A program made the position numbers and the translations under genes. Below the pieces are notes generated by a model. That model was not told where the DNA came from. It made no database searches and worked only from the letters and a program-made list of their open reading frames with translations. Positions 19,001-26,929 of a DNA stretch of 64,000 nt are shown piece after piece; the first letter of the stretch is position 1, and each line of letters begins with the position of its first letter. This DNA comes from an uncultured Verrucomicrobiota bacterium (lineage in GTDB: Bacteria; Verrucomicrobiota; Kiritimatiellia; SS1-B-03-39; UBA6053), in NCBI GenBank assembly GCA_937127435.1, contig CAKZLZ010000034.1, positions 55,991-119,990 on the forward strand, read 5' to 3'.

Positions 19001-19534
19001 TTCAGGCAACGCCATCGCAGAATTCACATCGGTGCTGGTCCAAACCTGAACCGGTCCCAGACCTCCCCAGTCGGGGCCCAATTTTCCGTCTTTCAATTTC
19101 AGACGGGGGTGACTGCCGGTGACCACCAAACGCATGGTCTGGGTATGAACTTTTACCGGAACCTTGATCCGCTCTCCGGATGCGGGCATTTCAGATTCCG
19201 CAATTTTTTTACCATCCACATAAATCTCAATCCCGCTGGGATACTTCATGTTGTAGCGTTTGTTGGGTCCGACTTCCACCGACTCCACATCCACCGGCAT
19301 TACAAAGCGGAGATCGATGGTCGCGCCTTCGAACGGACTGAAAATTGAGCCCGCACCACGGCCGGTGCCCAGCATTTTTTGGGCCGGCCAGTCTTTATTA
19401 AATTTTGCTTTGGTACCTTTGGCGGTCGCACCCAAAGATGCCGACGCGATATTGGTTAATTCTTGTGCCTGCAGGGGAAGCAGCGCAAACAGCGATAAGA
19501 GAGGGAGGAGGAGTGTCTTCATTGGGTTCTTCAT
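16004..19534 (-). CDS. Secreted heparinase II/III-type polysaccharide lyase with C-terminal CBM
   Basis: 1176 residues with a signal peptide (cleavage near LQAQ, residue 22). An N-terminal discoidin/CBM-like beta domain (about 25-190) is followed by an (alpha/alpha) toroid of alginate-lyase / heparinase type (FNHDSGRVFDQRLGDATW near 327-344). Next comes the heparinase II/III beta-sandwich (GSHDHPDKLNIDVFAFG at about 596-612 and YANTVAHNTLVVD at about 631-643). An Ala/Glu/Lys-rich helical linker (about 985-1015) leads to a CBM6/35-like module (VVVQAEDFSG near 1025, to about 1165). It should cleave a uronate-containing polysaccharide by beta-elimination outside the cytoplasm. The start ATG overlaps the GH43-like stop (TAATG), so translation is coupled. 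The exact substrate is unknown. Confidence 0.85.
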   Translation of the reverse strand: MKNPMKTLLLPLLSLFALLPLQAQELTNIASASLGATAKGTKAKFNKDWPAQKMLGTGRGAGSIFSPFEGATIDLRFVMPVDVESVEVGPNKRYNMKYPSGIEIYVDGKKIAESEMPASGERIKVPVKVHTQTMRLVVTGSHPRLKLKDGKLGPDWGGLGPVQVWTSTDVNSAMALPETYQVTEIPDAIQPTAAAKGEVEVFVDVRQTEGHPRTFWDQQDIIEYKQMLETSEILQEQLAALERAMDELIAEGVNVPEPRKDDKGEWMHLPVKEVGAIHNENGLDLSNLGMAYALTGKVKYAEFAKEILLAYAEAFPNYAAGNRPGFNHDSGRVFDQRLGDATWLIQVARGYDLIYNLPSITDAERQKIEEDFLRDSANFIAKNSHVLRAATNWSAICTTAVLITGIVLEDQAMTDLALYGPGGTKENPKGGVMIHFSEKAISPDGLWSEGAMGYQGMAMQSLVADAEILRHHGIDMYSYRDAAFKNLFDSPIEMAYPDLTAPAVNDSGRASIIGREAYLWEYGYLRYRDPRYLTILGHTGKSLAAKFQQFPVSIMYGDVSDGNEAFEWKSKNFFDVGYGILRNTSKNGTINLLMDTGKSGSHDHPDKLNIDVFAFGDQLIPDPGIVWYEQPLYRNWYANTVAHNTLVVDMLNQKKAPSYQLTFSSGDRIGLQRANSDKVYTGVIVDRSLFMTPDYIADIYGAFASLPRTYDLPWHIRGKMSTDLALEPFEFKAPVERGYSELINTRAASTADGYKVSFEVEGGTAHFHASGGKETQVILGEGWMGLERPTAILQRRKTNSTLYGNVVELDVDGQSMIRSVAVSGTLEDGYGLLKIETISGNDYCFTSFRSDEFNLDDFGTDAQQAFVSKSAGEVVMLSLAGGRHLVTKDSVLERSETGNALLEKMDNDAYVLANPSPTAASVLVRFPGLSGLTAYALDKNGDRSGEKVKVSNGGAGLSFDLAANGRIELAKADAESLFAYRQRMLREVQAEAEAAAMKDKNEALARNKVRLAEAKTLALPAGTQVVVQAEDFSGEGEGKVGISSKKKAIIGKAFASWNNSGHWLEYTVNAPAEGYYNLSLVYCTALGNGERILEINGVEQEPFAPITFEVTGGWANNSDDWKLRTAMNPATEEPLLIKLNEGENVLKMINSSGTGINLDYLLITSPDVVPERLKAE

Positions 19535-20565
19535 TATTTTAGAGGTATTGCGAGATTGTAGCTATCGATAACATCGCCGTCATCGGATTTAAAAAGCGTT
19601 GCGGCAAACAGCATCGCAGGTTTTCCCTGCTCAAACAGAATCTGGGGTCTTTCCAATTTACTCAAAGTGGTCTGTTCCCCGTCATCCCAGGTCACGGTGC
19701 GGGAATAGGCTTTAGATTGCGGGGCCACTTCCCAATTCACCGCATCCGGTGAAAAGGCATGAATCGCCGCCTGGGCTTCCCCGCAGATTTCCCCGGTCAT
19801 ATCCTTGGCAATCAGTTCGTAGCCTTCCCCGTTCCACCAGACAAAACCATCTTCTAAATGGTGATCATCACTGCCTTTGATGCGGATCAACCCGTCACCT
19901 GCCCGCTGAAGCGGTTCAGACCAATGCGGAGCTTTGGCACAGCCCAAGTGAAAGCGACCTGCAAACGGTCCTGTGGTATGCCGGACATGGGTACTTTTGT
20001 AAATCAGGGTCAGTCGCCCGTCTTCATGCACACAGGGAGCCGGATTGGAGGTGATTACCGCATCCCATTCTCCGGACCGGGTTTCCAGGATCGGCGCATC
20101 TGCGCGTTTCCACGGACCATACACCGAATCCGCCACCAGCATGCCACAGCGTTTATGATTCCAAGCCTCCACCCATTGATCGGTCAGCTTAAATCTATCC
20201 GGCGAAGACTCATGACGTGGTCCCCGAAAAGTCGTCCCGGTATAGAAGAGCAAGTACTGGTCCCCATGCTTGCGGATCGCGGGATTGTGGGTCACCCGTC
20301 CATCCCAAAATTCTTCGCCCCGTACCGGAAGCACCACTTCTTCAAAGCGGTACGGACCTGCGGGTGTATCTGATACCGCCCGGACAATTTCAGAATGCGT
20401 AGCCCAGTTAAAAAAGGAAACCGCTTTGCTCCACCGGGATGCAAACAAATGATAACGGCCATCTTCGCCGAGAATGGGTGAACCACACCACACCCAGTAA
20501 TCATCCTCACGATACGAAGGTGTACGTGAAGCGGGACAAATCCTGTCTTGAAAGGGTATGATCAT
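19534..20565 (-). CDS. GH43-like five-bladed propeller glycosidase
   Basis: 343 residues with no signal peptide. The sequence has the repeated blade pattern of GH43/GH117-type beta-propellers: YWVWCGSPILGEDGRYHLF, GRVTHNPAIRKHGDQYLLFY, AVITSNPAPCVHEDGRLTLI, HHLEDGFVWWNGEGYELIA. Acidic residues in these blades could form the active site, but I cannot assign the three catalytic residues. It opens a three-gene - strand operon and its stop codon overlaps the lyase start, which ties it to degradation of the same glycan. Debranching of uronate or arabinose/xylose-type links is possible, but specificity is unknown. A family assignment other than GH43 is possible. Confidence 0.7.
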   Translation of the reverse strand: MIIPFQDRICPASRTPSYREDDYWVWCGSPILGEDGRYHLFASRWSKAVSFFNWATHSEIVRAVSDTPAGPYRFEEVVLPVRGEEFWDGRVTHNPAIRKHGDQYLLFYTGTTFRGPRHESSPDRFKLTDQWVEAWNHKRCGMLVADSVYGPWKRADAPILETRSGEWDAVITSNPAPCVHEDGRLTLIYKSTHVRHTTGPFAGRFHLGCAKAPHWSEPLQRAGDGLIRIKGSDDHHLEDGFVWWNGEGYELIAKDMTGEICGEAQAAIHAFSPDAVNWEVAPQSKAYSRTVTWDDGEQTTLSKLERPQILFEQGKPAMLFAATLFKSDDGDVIDSYNLAIPLK

Positions 20566-20690
20566 AAAAGCTTGTTTTGGTATCTAATCGGAAGCACGAC
20601 CTATACCCCAAGCATCCTGTGTATTGCAAGTTATAATCAAACGTGTGTTCATAATTTTTTTGGATGATTTTCGTTAAAAAGAAATGGTAT

Positions 20691-21063
20691 GAGGGTTCGC
20701 AGGTGCTTTTGGTAGTCGACAGATTTTTTCCCAAGGATGGACGAACAGGAATCTAGATGATTCAGTTTCACCCATCTTTTTTTCCTTTTTGATATATCCA
20801 ATTAATGAATAAGCCAAAAAATCCTCCGATGAGGATTAGCATAAAAAAACCTCCAATATCTATGTGTGCATTCCCTCCGGCGATCACAGCTATGACCGCA
20901 AGAATAAATAACATCACCAAACACCCTATCCCTCCTTTTAAAAAAGCTTTTCCTTCTTTTGCCATATTATTTCGGTCTCGATTTCGGGCTTAAATTTTAA
21001 GGTACTTTACGACAACGTTTAGGGTGCAGTACGCCAAGCACGAGGGTTCGCAGGTGTTTTTGT
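20691..21063 (+). repeat. Pair of short direct repeats (GAGGGTTCGCAGGTG)
   Basis: The sequence GAGGGTTCGCAGGTGCTTTTGGT at 20691 recurs with small changes at 21042-21063 (GAGGGTTCGCAGGTGTTTTTGTT). The two copies flank the small membrane-protein gene. They may mark an insertion or a dispersed repeat end; no transposase is present. Confidence 0.5.
20768..20965 (-). CDS. Small membrane protein, hypothetical
   Basis: 65 residues with two hydrophobic segments (about 12-29, GCLVMLFILAVIAVIAGG, and 37-54) and a charged C-terminus (YQKGKKDG). No domain is recognised. It is bracketed by two copies of a short direct repeat and sits at the start of an AT-rich stretch. No clear ribosome site precedes the ATG. 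Real coding is likely from composition, but the function is unknown. Confidence 0.55.
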   Translation of the reverse strand: MAKEGKAFLKGGIGCLVMLFILAVIAVIAGGNAHIDIGGFFMLILIGGFFGLFINWIYQKGKKDG

Positions 21064-21095
21064 TATGACTCACATTTTTGCCAAATTCTACGGAA

Positions 21096-21677
21096 TCAAC
21101 TTCCGAATCCAATTCCAGGCCCAATGTAATATTTGATTTGAAAAGGAAAAGTGACTATATCCAAAACTAAAGTTACGGGCGTTAGGATGACAGCCATAGT
21201 TTTATAAGAAAACTCTTTTAATTTGCTCTTATATTGGAAGTCGGCAAAAAATATTCTTAATTCAGCTTCATTTTCACCTATCCCATCAAGTGATTGCACT
21301 TCTTTCAATTGAATATTGTGAGGTTCCAAGGTCCACCTCCCCCCATTATTCCAAGTCTTTCTAAGAGTAACCAACTCTGGAAGCGTTTCAATATTTACAA
21401 TAGTTGGCTTAATGCCAACGTTCCTTGGTTCTTTAAGGTAGACAGGTTCCTTGCCCTTACCGTAAAGACGAACATTTGAAGGTAATTTGTCTTGCGGGAG
21501 TAAAGTCACCTGTATCCCGTGATCTGCACCATGCGGATATATTTCAATGCTTCCTTCAACTCCCCCCCACTCAACTAAATTATTATTACCAGGCAATCGA
21601 TGCAGGTTATCTGTTATCCTGCAGCCTGATGTAAATAGGAGGAAAAAAATGAATGCAATTGATGGGAAGGTTTTCAT
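21096..21677 (-). CDS. Hypothetical lipoprotein
   Basis: The start at 21677 (MKTFPSIAF) is preferred over an upstream ATG at 21713. The extra 12 residues (MVGTLRVPHPNC) come from reading through a palindromic repeat. From 21677 there are 193 residues with a classical lipoprotein signal ending in the lipobox FTSGC, so Cys19 is the lipidated residue. The body is beta-rich, with a hydrophobic segment (MAVILTPVTLVLDIVTFPF) near the C-terminus that could insert into a membrane. No family is recognised. The following gene upstream is another lipoprotein, so the two may be one unit. Confidence 0.65.
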   Translation of the reverse strand: MKTFPSIAFIFFLLFTSGCRITDNLHRLPGNNNLVEWGGVEGSIEIYPHGADHGIQVTLLPQDKLPSNVRLYGKGKEPVYLKEPRNVGIKPTIVNIETLPELVTLRKTWNNGGRWTLEPHNIQLKEVQSLDGIGENEAELRIFFADFQYKSKLKEFSYKTMAVILTPVTLVLDIVTFPFQIKYYIGPGIGFGS

Positions 21678-21688
21678 ACAGTTAGGGT

Positions 21689-21710
21689 GTGGGACGCGAA
21701 GCGTTCCCAC
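21689..21710. repeat. REP-like palindrome (GTGGGA..TCCCAC)
   Basis: GTGGGACGC-GAA-GCGTTCCCAC, a near-perfect 9-10 bp stem with one bulged base. It lies between two lipoprotein genes. This type of palindrome is often mis-translated as VGTLRVP, which explains the false N-terminus of the downstream ORF. Confidence 0.7.
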
Positions 21711-21723
21711 CAACCAATGGTTG

Positions 21724-22374
21724 TCATTTATCCCATACGGATTCCAAACAGTCCATCATTTTATGTATGCCACAATTCATGGCATCATTCGCAGTGAGCC
21801 CAAGCCCCTTCAAAATCAATTGTGGTGTGTTTTCTCTTTGCGAAGCAAGAGGTGTAAACAGGTCTATTGCAGTTGGAGTGGCATCACAGTGAATATCCTC
21901 TTGCGCTAAAAGAACACCTTTCCGATAAATCAATATTTCACCACCAAACTCACCGTCTGCGACAATCAAGTTGCTGTCTGGATTTAGATCCGGCCTTTTC
22001 ACCTTTCCGTACCAATGCTTCATTCTAAACAATATGAACACATCGGCATCAAAGTCAATTTTGGAGGAAACAGTGTATGTGTAGGAACCTCCACTTCTTA
22101 TGATAACATCCCCCAAATCTTTTGCTAAATATTCAGCGTGATTTTCAACAGTTGAAACTGATCCTGTATATAGATATTCCGTTGAAGGTTCTTTCTCCGT
22201 TTCAACTTTTGGCCTGAGATCTCGAACGCAAATCACTAACCTTGAGGTCATCGGCAGTTCGGGGCTCAGATCCCAAGGAAATGCATCACTCTTAACTTGG
22301 GGTGTTGAGGTGCAAGCCGCTAGAAATATTAAAAAGAAAATCGATGCTGATATTTTTGTGTATGGATTTAACAT
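21724..22374 (-). CDS. Hypothetical lipoprotein
   Basis: 216 residues with a signal peptide and lipobox FLAAC (Cys21), so an outer- or inner-membrane lipoprotein. The segment LVICVRDLRPKVETEKEP followed by LGDVIIRSGGSYTYTVSSKIDFDADVFILFRM suggests a mixed alpha/beta domain, as in lipoproteins of the YajG / curli-assembly type, but this is a weak resemblance. The gene is AT-rich compared with the CAZyme genes on both sides. Its role is unknown. Confidence 0.7.
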   Translation of the reverse strand: MLNPYTKISASIFFLIFLAACTSTPQVKSDAFPWDLSPELPMTSRLVICVRDLRPKVETEKEPSTEYLYTGSVSTVENHAEYLAKDLGDVIIRSGGSYTYTVSSKIDFDADVFILFRMKHWYGKVKRPDLNPDSNLIVADGEFGGEILIYRKGVLLAQEDIHCDATPTAIDLFTPLASQRENTPQLILKGLGLTANDAMNCGIHKMMDCLESVWDK

Positions 22375-22926
22375 TTGTTACTCATGCTGTGACAACAAGT
22401 GATTCACCGGATGCGAAGATCAACCCGAAAAGGGGGATCTTCGAACAAATTCCGGCTTAAATTAACGTTAAATATTTTATAGTCCATTCGGAGATCTACC
22501 TGAACAATTTTGTATTGTATTTGCAAGTTCAATGGCGGTCAGTGACGTTGCCTTAAGCTTTGATTTATCCCTACAAGTTCATATCAGAAAATCTGATAGC
22601 AGCCCAATTTGGGTGGATATCGAAATGAAATCAGGTTGTTTTTAGCCATAATTATATTTTTTCAGCTACAAGCGGTGTTTTGATAATAAGTGGATCATTT
22701 TCTAAAGGGATAGGCAAACCATATCTGTTTGATACCATGGGGAATTCAATGAATATGCCCAATAAAACGAGACCACAAAGAGGCCTATATTTGCATCAAG
22801 TCACTTGAGCATTCACCTTCGTCTTTGGATTCAAAAGGAGACGAAGTCTCCGCCTTGACTCCTCTGCGCTCTGCCTCCATACTCCCCTGGAATTCCCACT
22901 TTTCCTTCGAACTATTTTTTGATTTC
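22375..22926. other. Gene-free AT-rich interval
   Basis: About 550 bases without a convincing gene. A short palindrome TTAACGTTAA at 22462-22471 has the central CG typical of LacI-family operators, but it stands alone and faces a lipoprotein gene. Nothing else is evident. The part from 22800 reads in frame into the zinc-ribbon ORF but lacks a ribosome site. Confidence 0.4.
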
Positions 22927-23133
22927 ATGACATCCTCAGAGAGCCCCGCTGTAAAATCCTCTACCTCCCCCCACTGCCCGCACTGCAACGGAAAAAACGT
23001 CGCTGCTACGCGACCCAACTGGTGGGCCGAATTGCTTTTCATGATTTCCATGCTCTTCGTCATGTCCCAAATGAACAGAGGGGAGCTTTACAAATGCGGG
23101 AGCTGCGGAAAAACCTTCCGGTTCAAATCCTGA
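22927..23133 (+). CDS. Small zinc-ribbon membrane protein, hypothetical
   Basis: 68 residues from the ATG at 22927; a longer form from 22825 is possible. Two Cys pairs (CPHCNGKN and YKCGSCGKTFR) flank a hydrophobic segment (LLFMISMLFVMSQM), so it reads as a zinc ribbon split by a membrane-spanning or buried helix. It is on the + strand, opposite to its neighbours, and its end faces the GH78 gene end with a 21-base gap. No strong ribosome site. Function is unknown. Confidence 0.5.
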   Translation: MTSSESPAVKSSTSPHCPHCNGKNVAATRPNWWAELLFMISMLFVMSQMNRGELYKCGSCGKTFRFKS

Positions 23134-23154
23134 TCCCCTGCTCAGCTTCGGGTT

Positions 23155-25569
23155 TCAGAGTTCTATTCGGTTCTGTCCCGCTTGCAGTTCGCAAACCTGC
23201 CCTTTCCACACAAATTCCCCGGTGATGCTTCCCGGCAAGGCAATGTCCGCAACCACAGCTTCTCCGGCAAATTCCATTTTCACCTGAATCAAGCCCTGAG
23301 GATGCACTGTGGAACATGCGATGTGCTTCATGTCGCCGGGCAAGGGCGCGATTTTTACTTCCGCAAATCCTACTGCCGACGGACGGATCCCGGCAATAGA
23401 TGCAAAGCTATGATAGAAAGGATGACTGCCCCAGGCATGGGCATCACTGCGGGAAGGTTCAGGCGCTTCGGGCGTGGCGGTGAACCCTTGCGGCAACAAG
23501 CCCCGCCAGAAATCCAGGCGCTGATGGAAGGCGTCCCCTTCTCCCAATTGATAGAGCGCATCCAAAAGATAAAAGGCCGAATAAATACTTCCTTTTGCCA
23601 TGGTCTCATCGGATTGCAAAGCCGCCAAGCATCCCCGGGTCTGATCTGCCGTCAGCAGGCCGGTTAACAGCGCGTAATACTGGGCGTGCTCACTGATAAG
23701 ATGATCACCGGTGGTATCGAGCAACAAGTTCCGCTTCGAATCCCAGTAGCGTTCGATCACCGCATTCATCACCGCCCGGGCTTTTGCCTGCCAGCGTCGG
23801 GCATAGGTTTCGTCTCCGCAGGCCGCTTCAATCGCGGACGCCGCTTGCAGAGAAAGCACCCAATGTAAATTTACCAGGGATGAATCCCCCTCCCGCACCC
23901 CGGGACCGCAACCTTCTTTCCACTCCACCACCCAATCAACAAAAGGCCAGCCGTTGCTCGCGGTCATCAAATCACCGTCATGCGACAACGCTTCCGTGTG
24001 GGACATCAAACAGCGCAAATGCGGCAATTGTTCACGTACAAATTCCAAATCGTCGCGCCACATCATGAAATCCTGAAGAATCACCGGCCACAACATGGAA
24101 TAGGTCAAACTTTCCTGCCGCCAGGCCGAAGGATAACGCTCCGCCACCAATCCTGATGCCGCCGCGGACCAGGCAAAATTCAAAATCGAACAGCGGCTCA
24201 CCCGGTCATCCGGATACCCTGCATAATTGGAAAGCATGTGCAGTCGATTGTCGCCCACATAAGCCAGTTGTTCATAATACGGACTGTCGGTCCAACTCTC
24301 ATGTGCAGAGCACTTGAAGGAATTATCAAACATCGGAATCAACGCGTCCCAATCCGCATCCGAGCTCTGCCATTCCGCCTGCCGGTCCAATGGATATCCG
24401 GTTTGCAAAATTCCCATCCGGCGAATGACCAGCGCTTCACTCCCGGTTTTAATCCGCAGACGGACAAAGCGGCCTGAGCGCCACCACAATGCGGGCAAAG
24501 AAGATTCGCATCCATCCAAAACCCAACGGTCCCCATAGCCCAAAAAGGATTTATCAATCACTTTTGAACGATGGCCTTTAAAGGTCTGATGCACCACGTC
24601 ATCCGCGGTCGGCGCTTCGTAGAGCGCTTCCGCCCAATCAAATTCTATACGCGAACCCGCTCCGCCCGCCACCTCGAGTCCGGCGTATCCACAACTATAC
24701 TGCTCCAAATCCCAAATCAGGGTGAGTTCATTTCCGGCTTCAATCGTCATCTCCTGACCGGCACACAATCCCTGCCAACTTTCCAGGCTTTTCGTTTCCT
24801 CTTCACTAAAAGCGGACTCGTCCCAATTCGGCCGCTGCGCCCGAATCTGTCCGCCACTTTTCCATTGCCGGCGCTGTTCGGGCAACATCGCGGGATACAG
24901 ACACCAACCGGGTCGACGCACCCCGTGAACGTTTTCGTGAACCGGCCCAATCACTGTGAGCGCCGGAACCGCTTCCGCGTTTTTCCAGGCAGACATATCG
25001 AAAGCAAAGGAAGGTCCCACATCAAAGTAATGGGGAATCCGCATCGCAAATAATTCCACGGCTTCAGTCAAATCTGTGGCCATCCATTCCGCCGATCCGG
25101 TGTTCAACACATCCGCCGGCATATCTTCGGTGTAGAGTAGAAAACCCGGACGCCAACTCATCTGGGCCATGGGAGGACCGGGAACCGCCGCCACGCTGCC
25201 ATCCATGCGCGGGGCAAATGAATCCTGCTCCGCAATCCACCAAACCAAGGCGTCCAGCGTATGCTCGCCGGCCTCCAAGGTCAATTCAAGGGTCTGAACC
25301 GTCCAGTGTTGCGGATCACAACGATCCGGTCCGAAAGAAATATCTTCGCCGTCACATCGTAACTGAAAACGTTGGTCCGCAGTTACATGCACCTGCAGGG
25401 TCGTCGCCGTTTCACAACGAAACACCCGGGTAAAGCGTACAACCGCAGTTTCCACATTCCCCCGTTCGGGATGCCAAATCCAGCTCCCCTTTTCAGCAGG
25501 ATGATGATGACGGGCATTGGCATCGGAAAGATGCCCTTGAGCAGGAAGAATCAGGCGTTTGCTTTTCAT
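23155..25569 (-). CDS. Family 78-like glycoside hydrolase (second copy)
   Basis: 804 residues with no signal peptide. N-terminal beta-sandwich domains are followed by an (alpha/alpha)6 barrel with the GH78-type motif DSPYYEQLAYVGDNR (about 426-440). Near the C-terminus is SRSDAHAWGSHPFYHS (about 703-718), the conserved His-Trp block of the family. The C-terminal beta domain follows. It is clearly different from the 740-residue GH78 of this locus, so two linkages or positions are likely handled. Its ATG overlaps the stop of the upstream serine hydrolase (ATGA), so the two are translationally coupled. Rhamnosidase activity is inferred from family. Confidence 0.82.
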   Translation of the reverse strand: MKSKRLILPAQGHLSDANARHHHPAEKGSWIWHPERGNVETAVVRFTRVFRCETATTLQVHVTADQRFQLRCDGEDISFGPDRCDPQHWTVQTLELTLEAGEHTLDALVWWIAEQDSFAPRMDGSVAAVPGPPMAQMSWRPGFLLYTEDMPADVLNTGSAEWMATDLTEAVELFAMRIPHYFDVGPSFAFDMSAWKNAEAVPALTVIGPVHENVHGVRRPGWCLYPAMLPEQRRQWKSGGQIRAQRPNWDESAFSEEETKSLESWQGLCAGQEMTIEAGNELTLIWDLEQYSCGYAGLEVAGGAGSRIEFDWAEALYEAPTADDVVHQTFKGHRSKVIDKSFLGYGDRWVLDGCESSLPALWWRSGRFVRLRIKTGSEALVIRRMGILQTGYPLDRQAEWQSSDADWDALIPMFDNSFKCSAHESWTDSPYYEQLAYVGDNRLHMLSNYAGYPDDRVSRCSILNFAWSAAASGLVAERYPSAWRQESLTYSMLWPVILQDFMMWRDDLEFVREQLPHLRCLMSHTEALSHDGDLMTASNGWPFVDWVVEWKEGCGPGVREGDSSLVNLHWVLSLQAASAIEAACGDETYARRWQAKARAVMNAVIERYWDSKRNLLLDTTGDHLISEHAQYYALLTGLLTADQTRGCLAALQSDETMAKGSIYSAFYLLDALYQLGEGDAFHQRLDFWRGLLPQGFTATPEAPEPSRSDAHAWGSHPFYHSFASIAGIRPSAVGFAEVKIAPLPGDMKHIACSTVHPQGLIQVKMEFAGEAVVADIALPGSITGEFVWKGQVCELQAGQNRIEL

Positions 25570-26699
25570 GGGGTAAATTCAGCCATAACAGATTTTTGAA
25601 ATTCGTGACGGAAACTGACCGCATCCCGCATGGGATTCAAGCCTTTTCGCTGCACCATTAAGATCATGATGAGATTGTTTACCGGGTCGCAGAGCAAAGA
25701 ATTTCCAAAGGCGCCGTCATGTCCAAAACTCCCGGTGGTCAACACATCGCAGACATCCGCCTGCTCATTCACCCGCCAGATCCCCAGTCCCCAACTGACT
25801 TTGTCTTTCCCGTCACGGAATCCGGTTTGCAGATCGCCGGTCTGGGTACTGGTCATCTCTTTAACCGTTTCTTCTTTCAGATAGCGTTTCCCATCCAATT
25901 CTCCTTTGTTCAGAAGCATTTGGTAGAAACGGAACATATCCTGCGCGGTGGAAAACAAGCCGCCTTCGGGTTTCACCCTTCCTTTCCGGGACCCCAATTC
26001 AGCATCAAGGAAGTCTATTTTGTGGGGTGTCAACTCACCTGCTTCTGACAGCACATAAGTCGTGGCCAGACGTTTAATTTGCTCTGCATTCGGATAAAAG
26101 GTGGTGTCGCTCATCCCCATGGGTTTAAAAAACCTTTCGTCCAAAAATGCATCAAAGGTCATGCCGGAAATCTTTTCCACAATCCGTCCCAATGCGCTCA
26201 TGCCCACGGCGGTATACTGCCAGGCCGAACCGGGCTCACGCAGCATCGGCAACAGAGAAGCGGCCTGGACCCATGATGCCAGCGAGCTTCCCGGCACTCC
26301 TTTGGGGGCATCCTGCAATCCGTGGGTGTGGGTCAGCAAATGACGAAGGGTCGGACGGGTTTGGGGCCGGACCAGGACCCGTTCGCTTTCACTTTCCGAT
26401 TGAATCATCCAGGGATTCGCAAATTCCGGAAGATGGTCCTCCAATAAATCATCTAAATGCAGTTTTCCCTCTTCCATCAACATCAAAACGGCCGCCGAGG
26501 TAATGGGCTTGGTCACCGAAGCCACCCAGAACAGGGAATCGACCTGCATGGGTACTTTATTTTCCAAATTGGCATATCCAGAAGCGCTGGTTGAAACGAC
26601 CTCGCCGTCCTTCGCCACAAAAGTGACCGCGCCGGCCAACAGGCCTTTATCGATAAAGGGGTCCATAGCAGTTGTCGTCGAACGAATTGATTCAGTCAT
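25566..26699 (-). CDS. Serine hydrolase of the beta-lactamase class C fold
   Basis: 377 residues from the ATG at 26699, which has AAGGA about 5 bases before it; an upstream ATG at 26777 adds 26 residues without a signal peptide. The catalytic motif SVTK has Ser61 and Lys64. Tyr162 (QYTAVGMSALG) is the second-motif tyrosine, with Ala where Asn/Ser is common. HDGAFGNS near residue 336 is the third motif (HxG instead of KTG), as in EstB-type esterases. The cytoplasmic location and the coupling to a GH78 enzyme point to an esterase or transpeptidase-like hydrolase acting on acylated sugars rather than a beta-lactamase. This role is inferred. Confidence 0.85.
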   Translation of the reverse strand: MTESIRSTTTAMDPFIDKGLLAGAVTFVAKDGEVVSTSASGYANLENKVPMQVDSLFWVASVTKPITSAAVLMLMEEGKLHLDDLLEDHLPEFANPWMIQSESESERVLVRPQTRPTLRHLLTHTHGLQDAPKGVPGSSLASWVQAASLLPMLREPGSAWQYTAVGMSALGRIVEKISGMTFDAFLDERFFKPMGMSDTTFYPNAEQIKRLATTYVLSEAGELTPHKIDFLDAELGSRKGRVKPEGGLFSTAQDMFRFYQMLLNKGELDGKRYLKEETVKEMTSTQTGDLQTGFRDGKDKVSWGLGIWRVNEQADVCDVLTTGSFGHDGAFGNSLLCDPVNNLIMILMVQRKGLNPMRDAVSFRHEFQKSVMAEFTP

Positions 26700-26929
26700 T
26701 TTTATCCTTTTCCTGTTGGAGCACAAATTCAAAAGCCCAGCCATCTCATCAGAAATTCGACAAAAAAGTCGATGCAAATCCGGGTGGGGTTAAAGGCTTC
26801 CTTATGAAGGCATCATACACAATTCAATCCGGAACTTTATTTGATTTAAGGTTTGATTATATTTTGAATCCAAGTGTAGGTGTCGAAAATTCTCTTGTGG
26901 AATTTACACGGCATTAGTAAGGATAACGT

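Noticed and set aside
18119..19348. + strand ORFs opposite the heparinase-type gene
   Set aside because: Antisense shadows of a well supported gene, with no conserved motifs.
21678..21713. N-terminal extension MVGTLRVPHPNC of the 21.1-kb lipoprotein
   Set aside because: It is read from a palindromic repeat and would push the lipoprotein signal inward; the ATG at 21677 gives a proper signal.
22785..23063. 92-codon - strand ORF opposite the zinc-ribbon gene
   Set aside because: The + strand frame has two Cys pairs and ends in a typical zinc-ribbon; the opposite frame has no motif.
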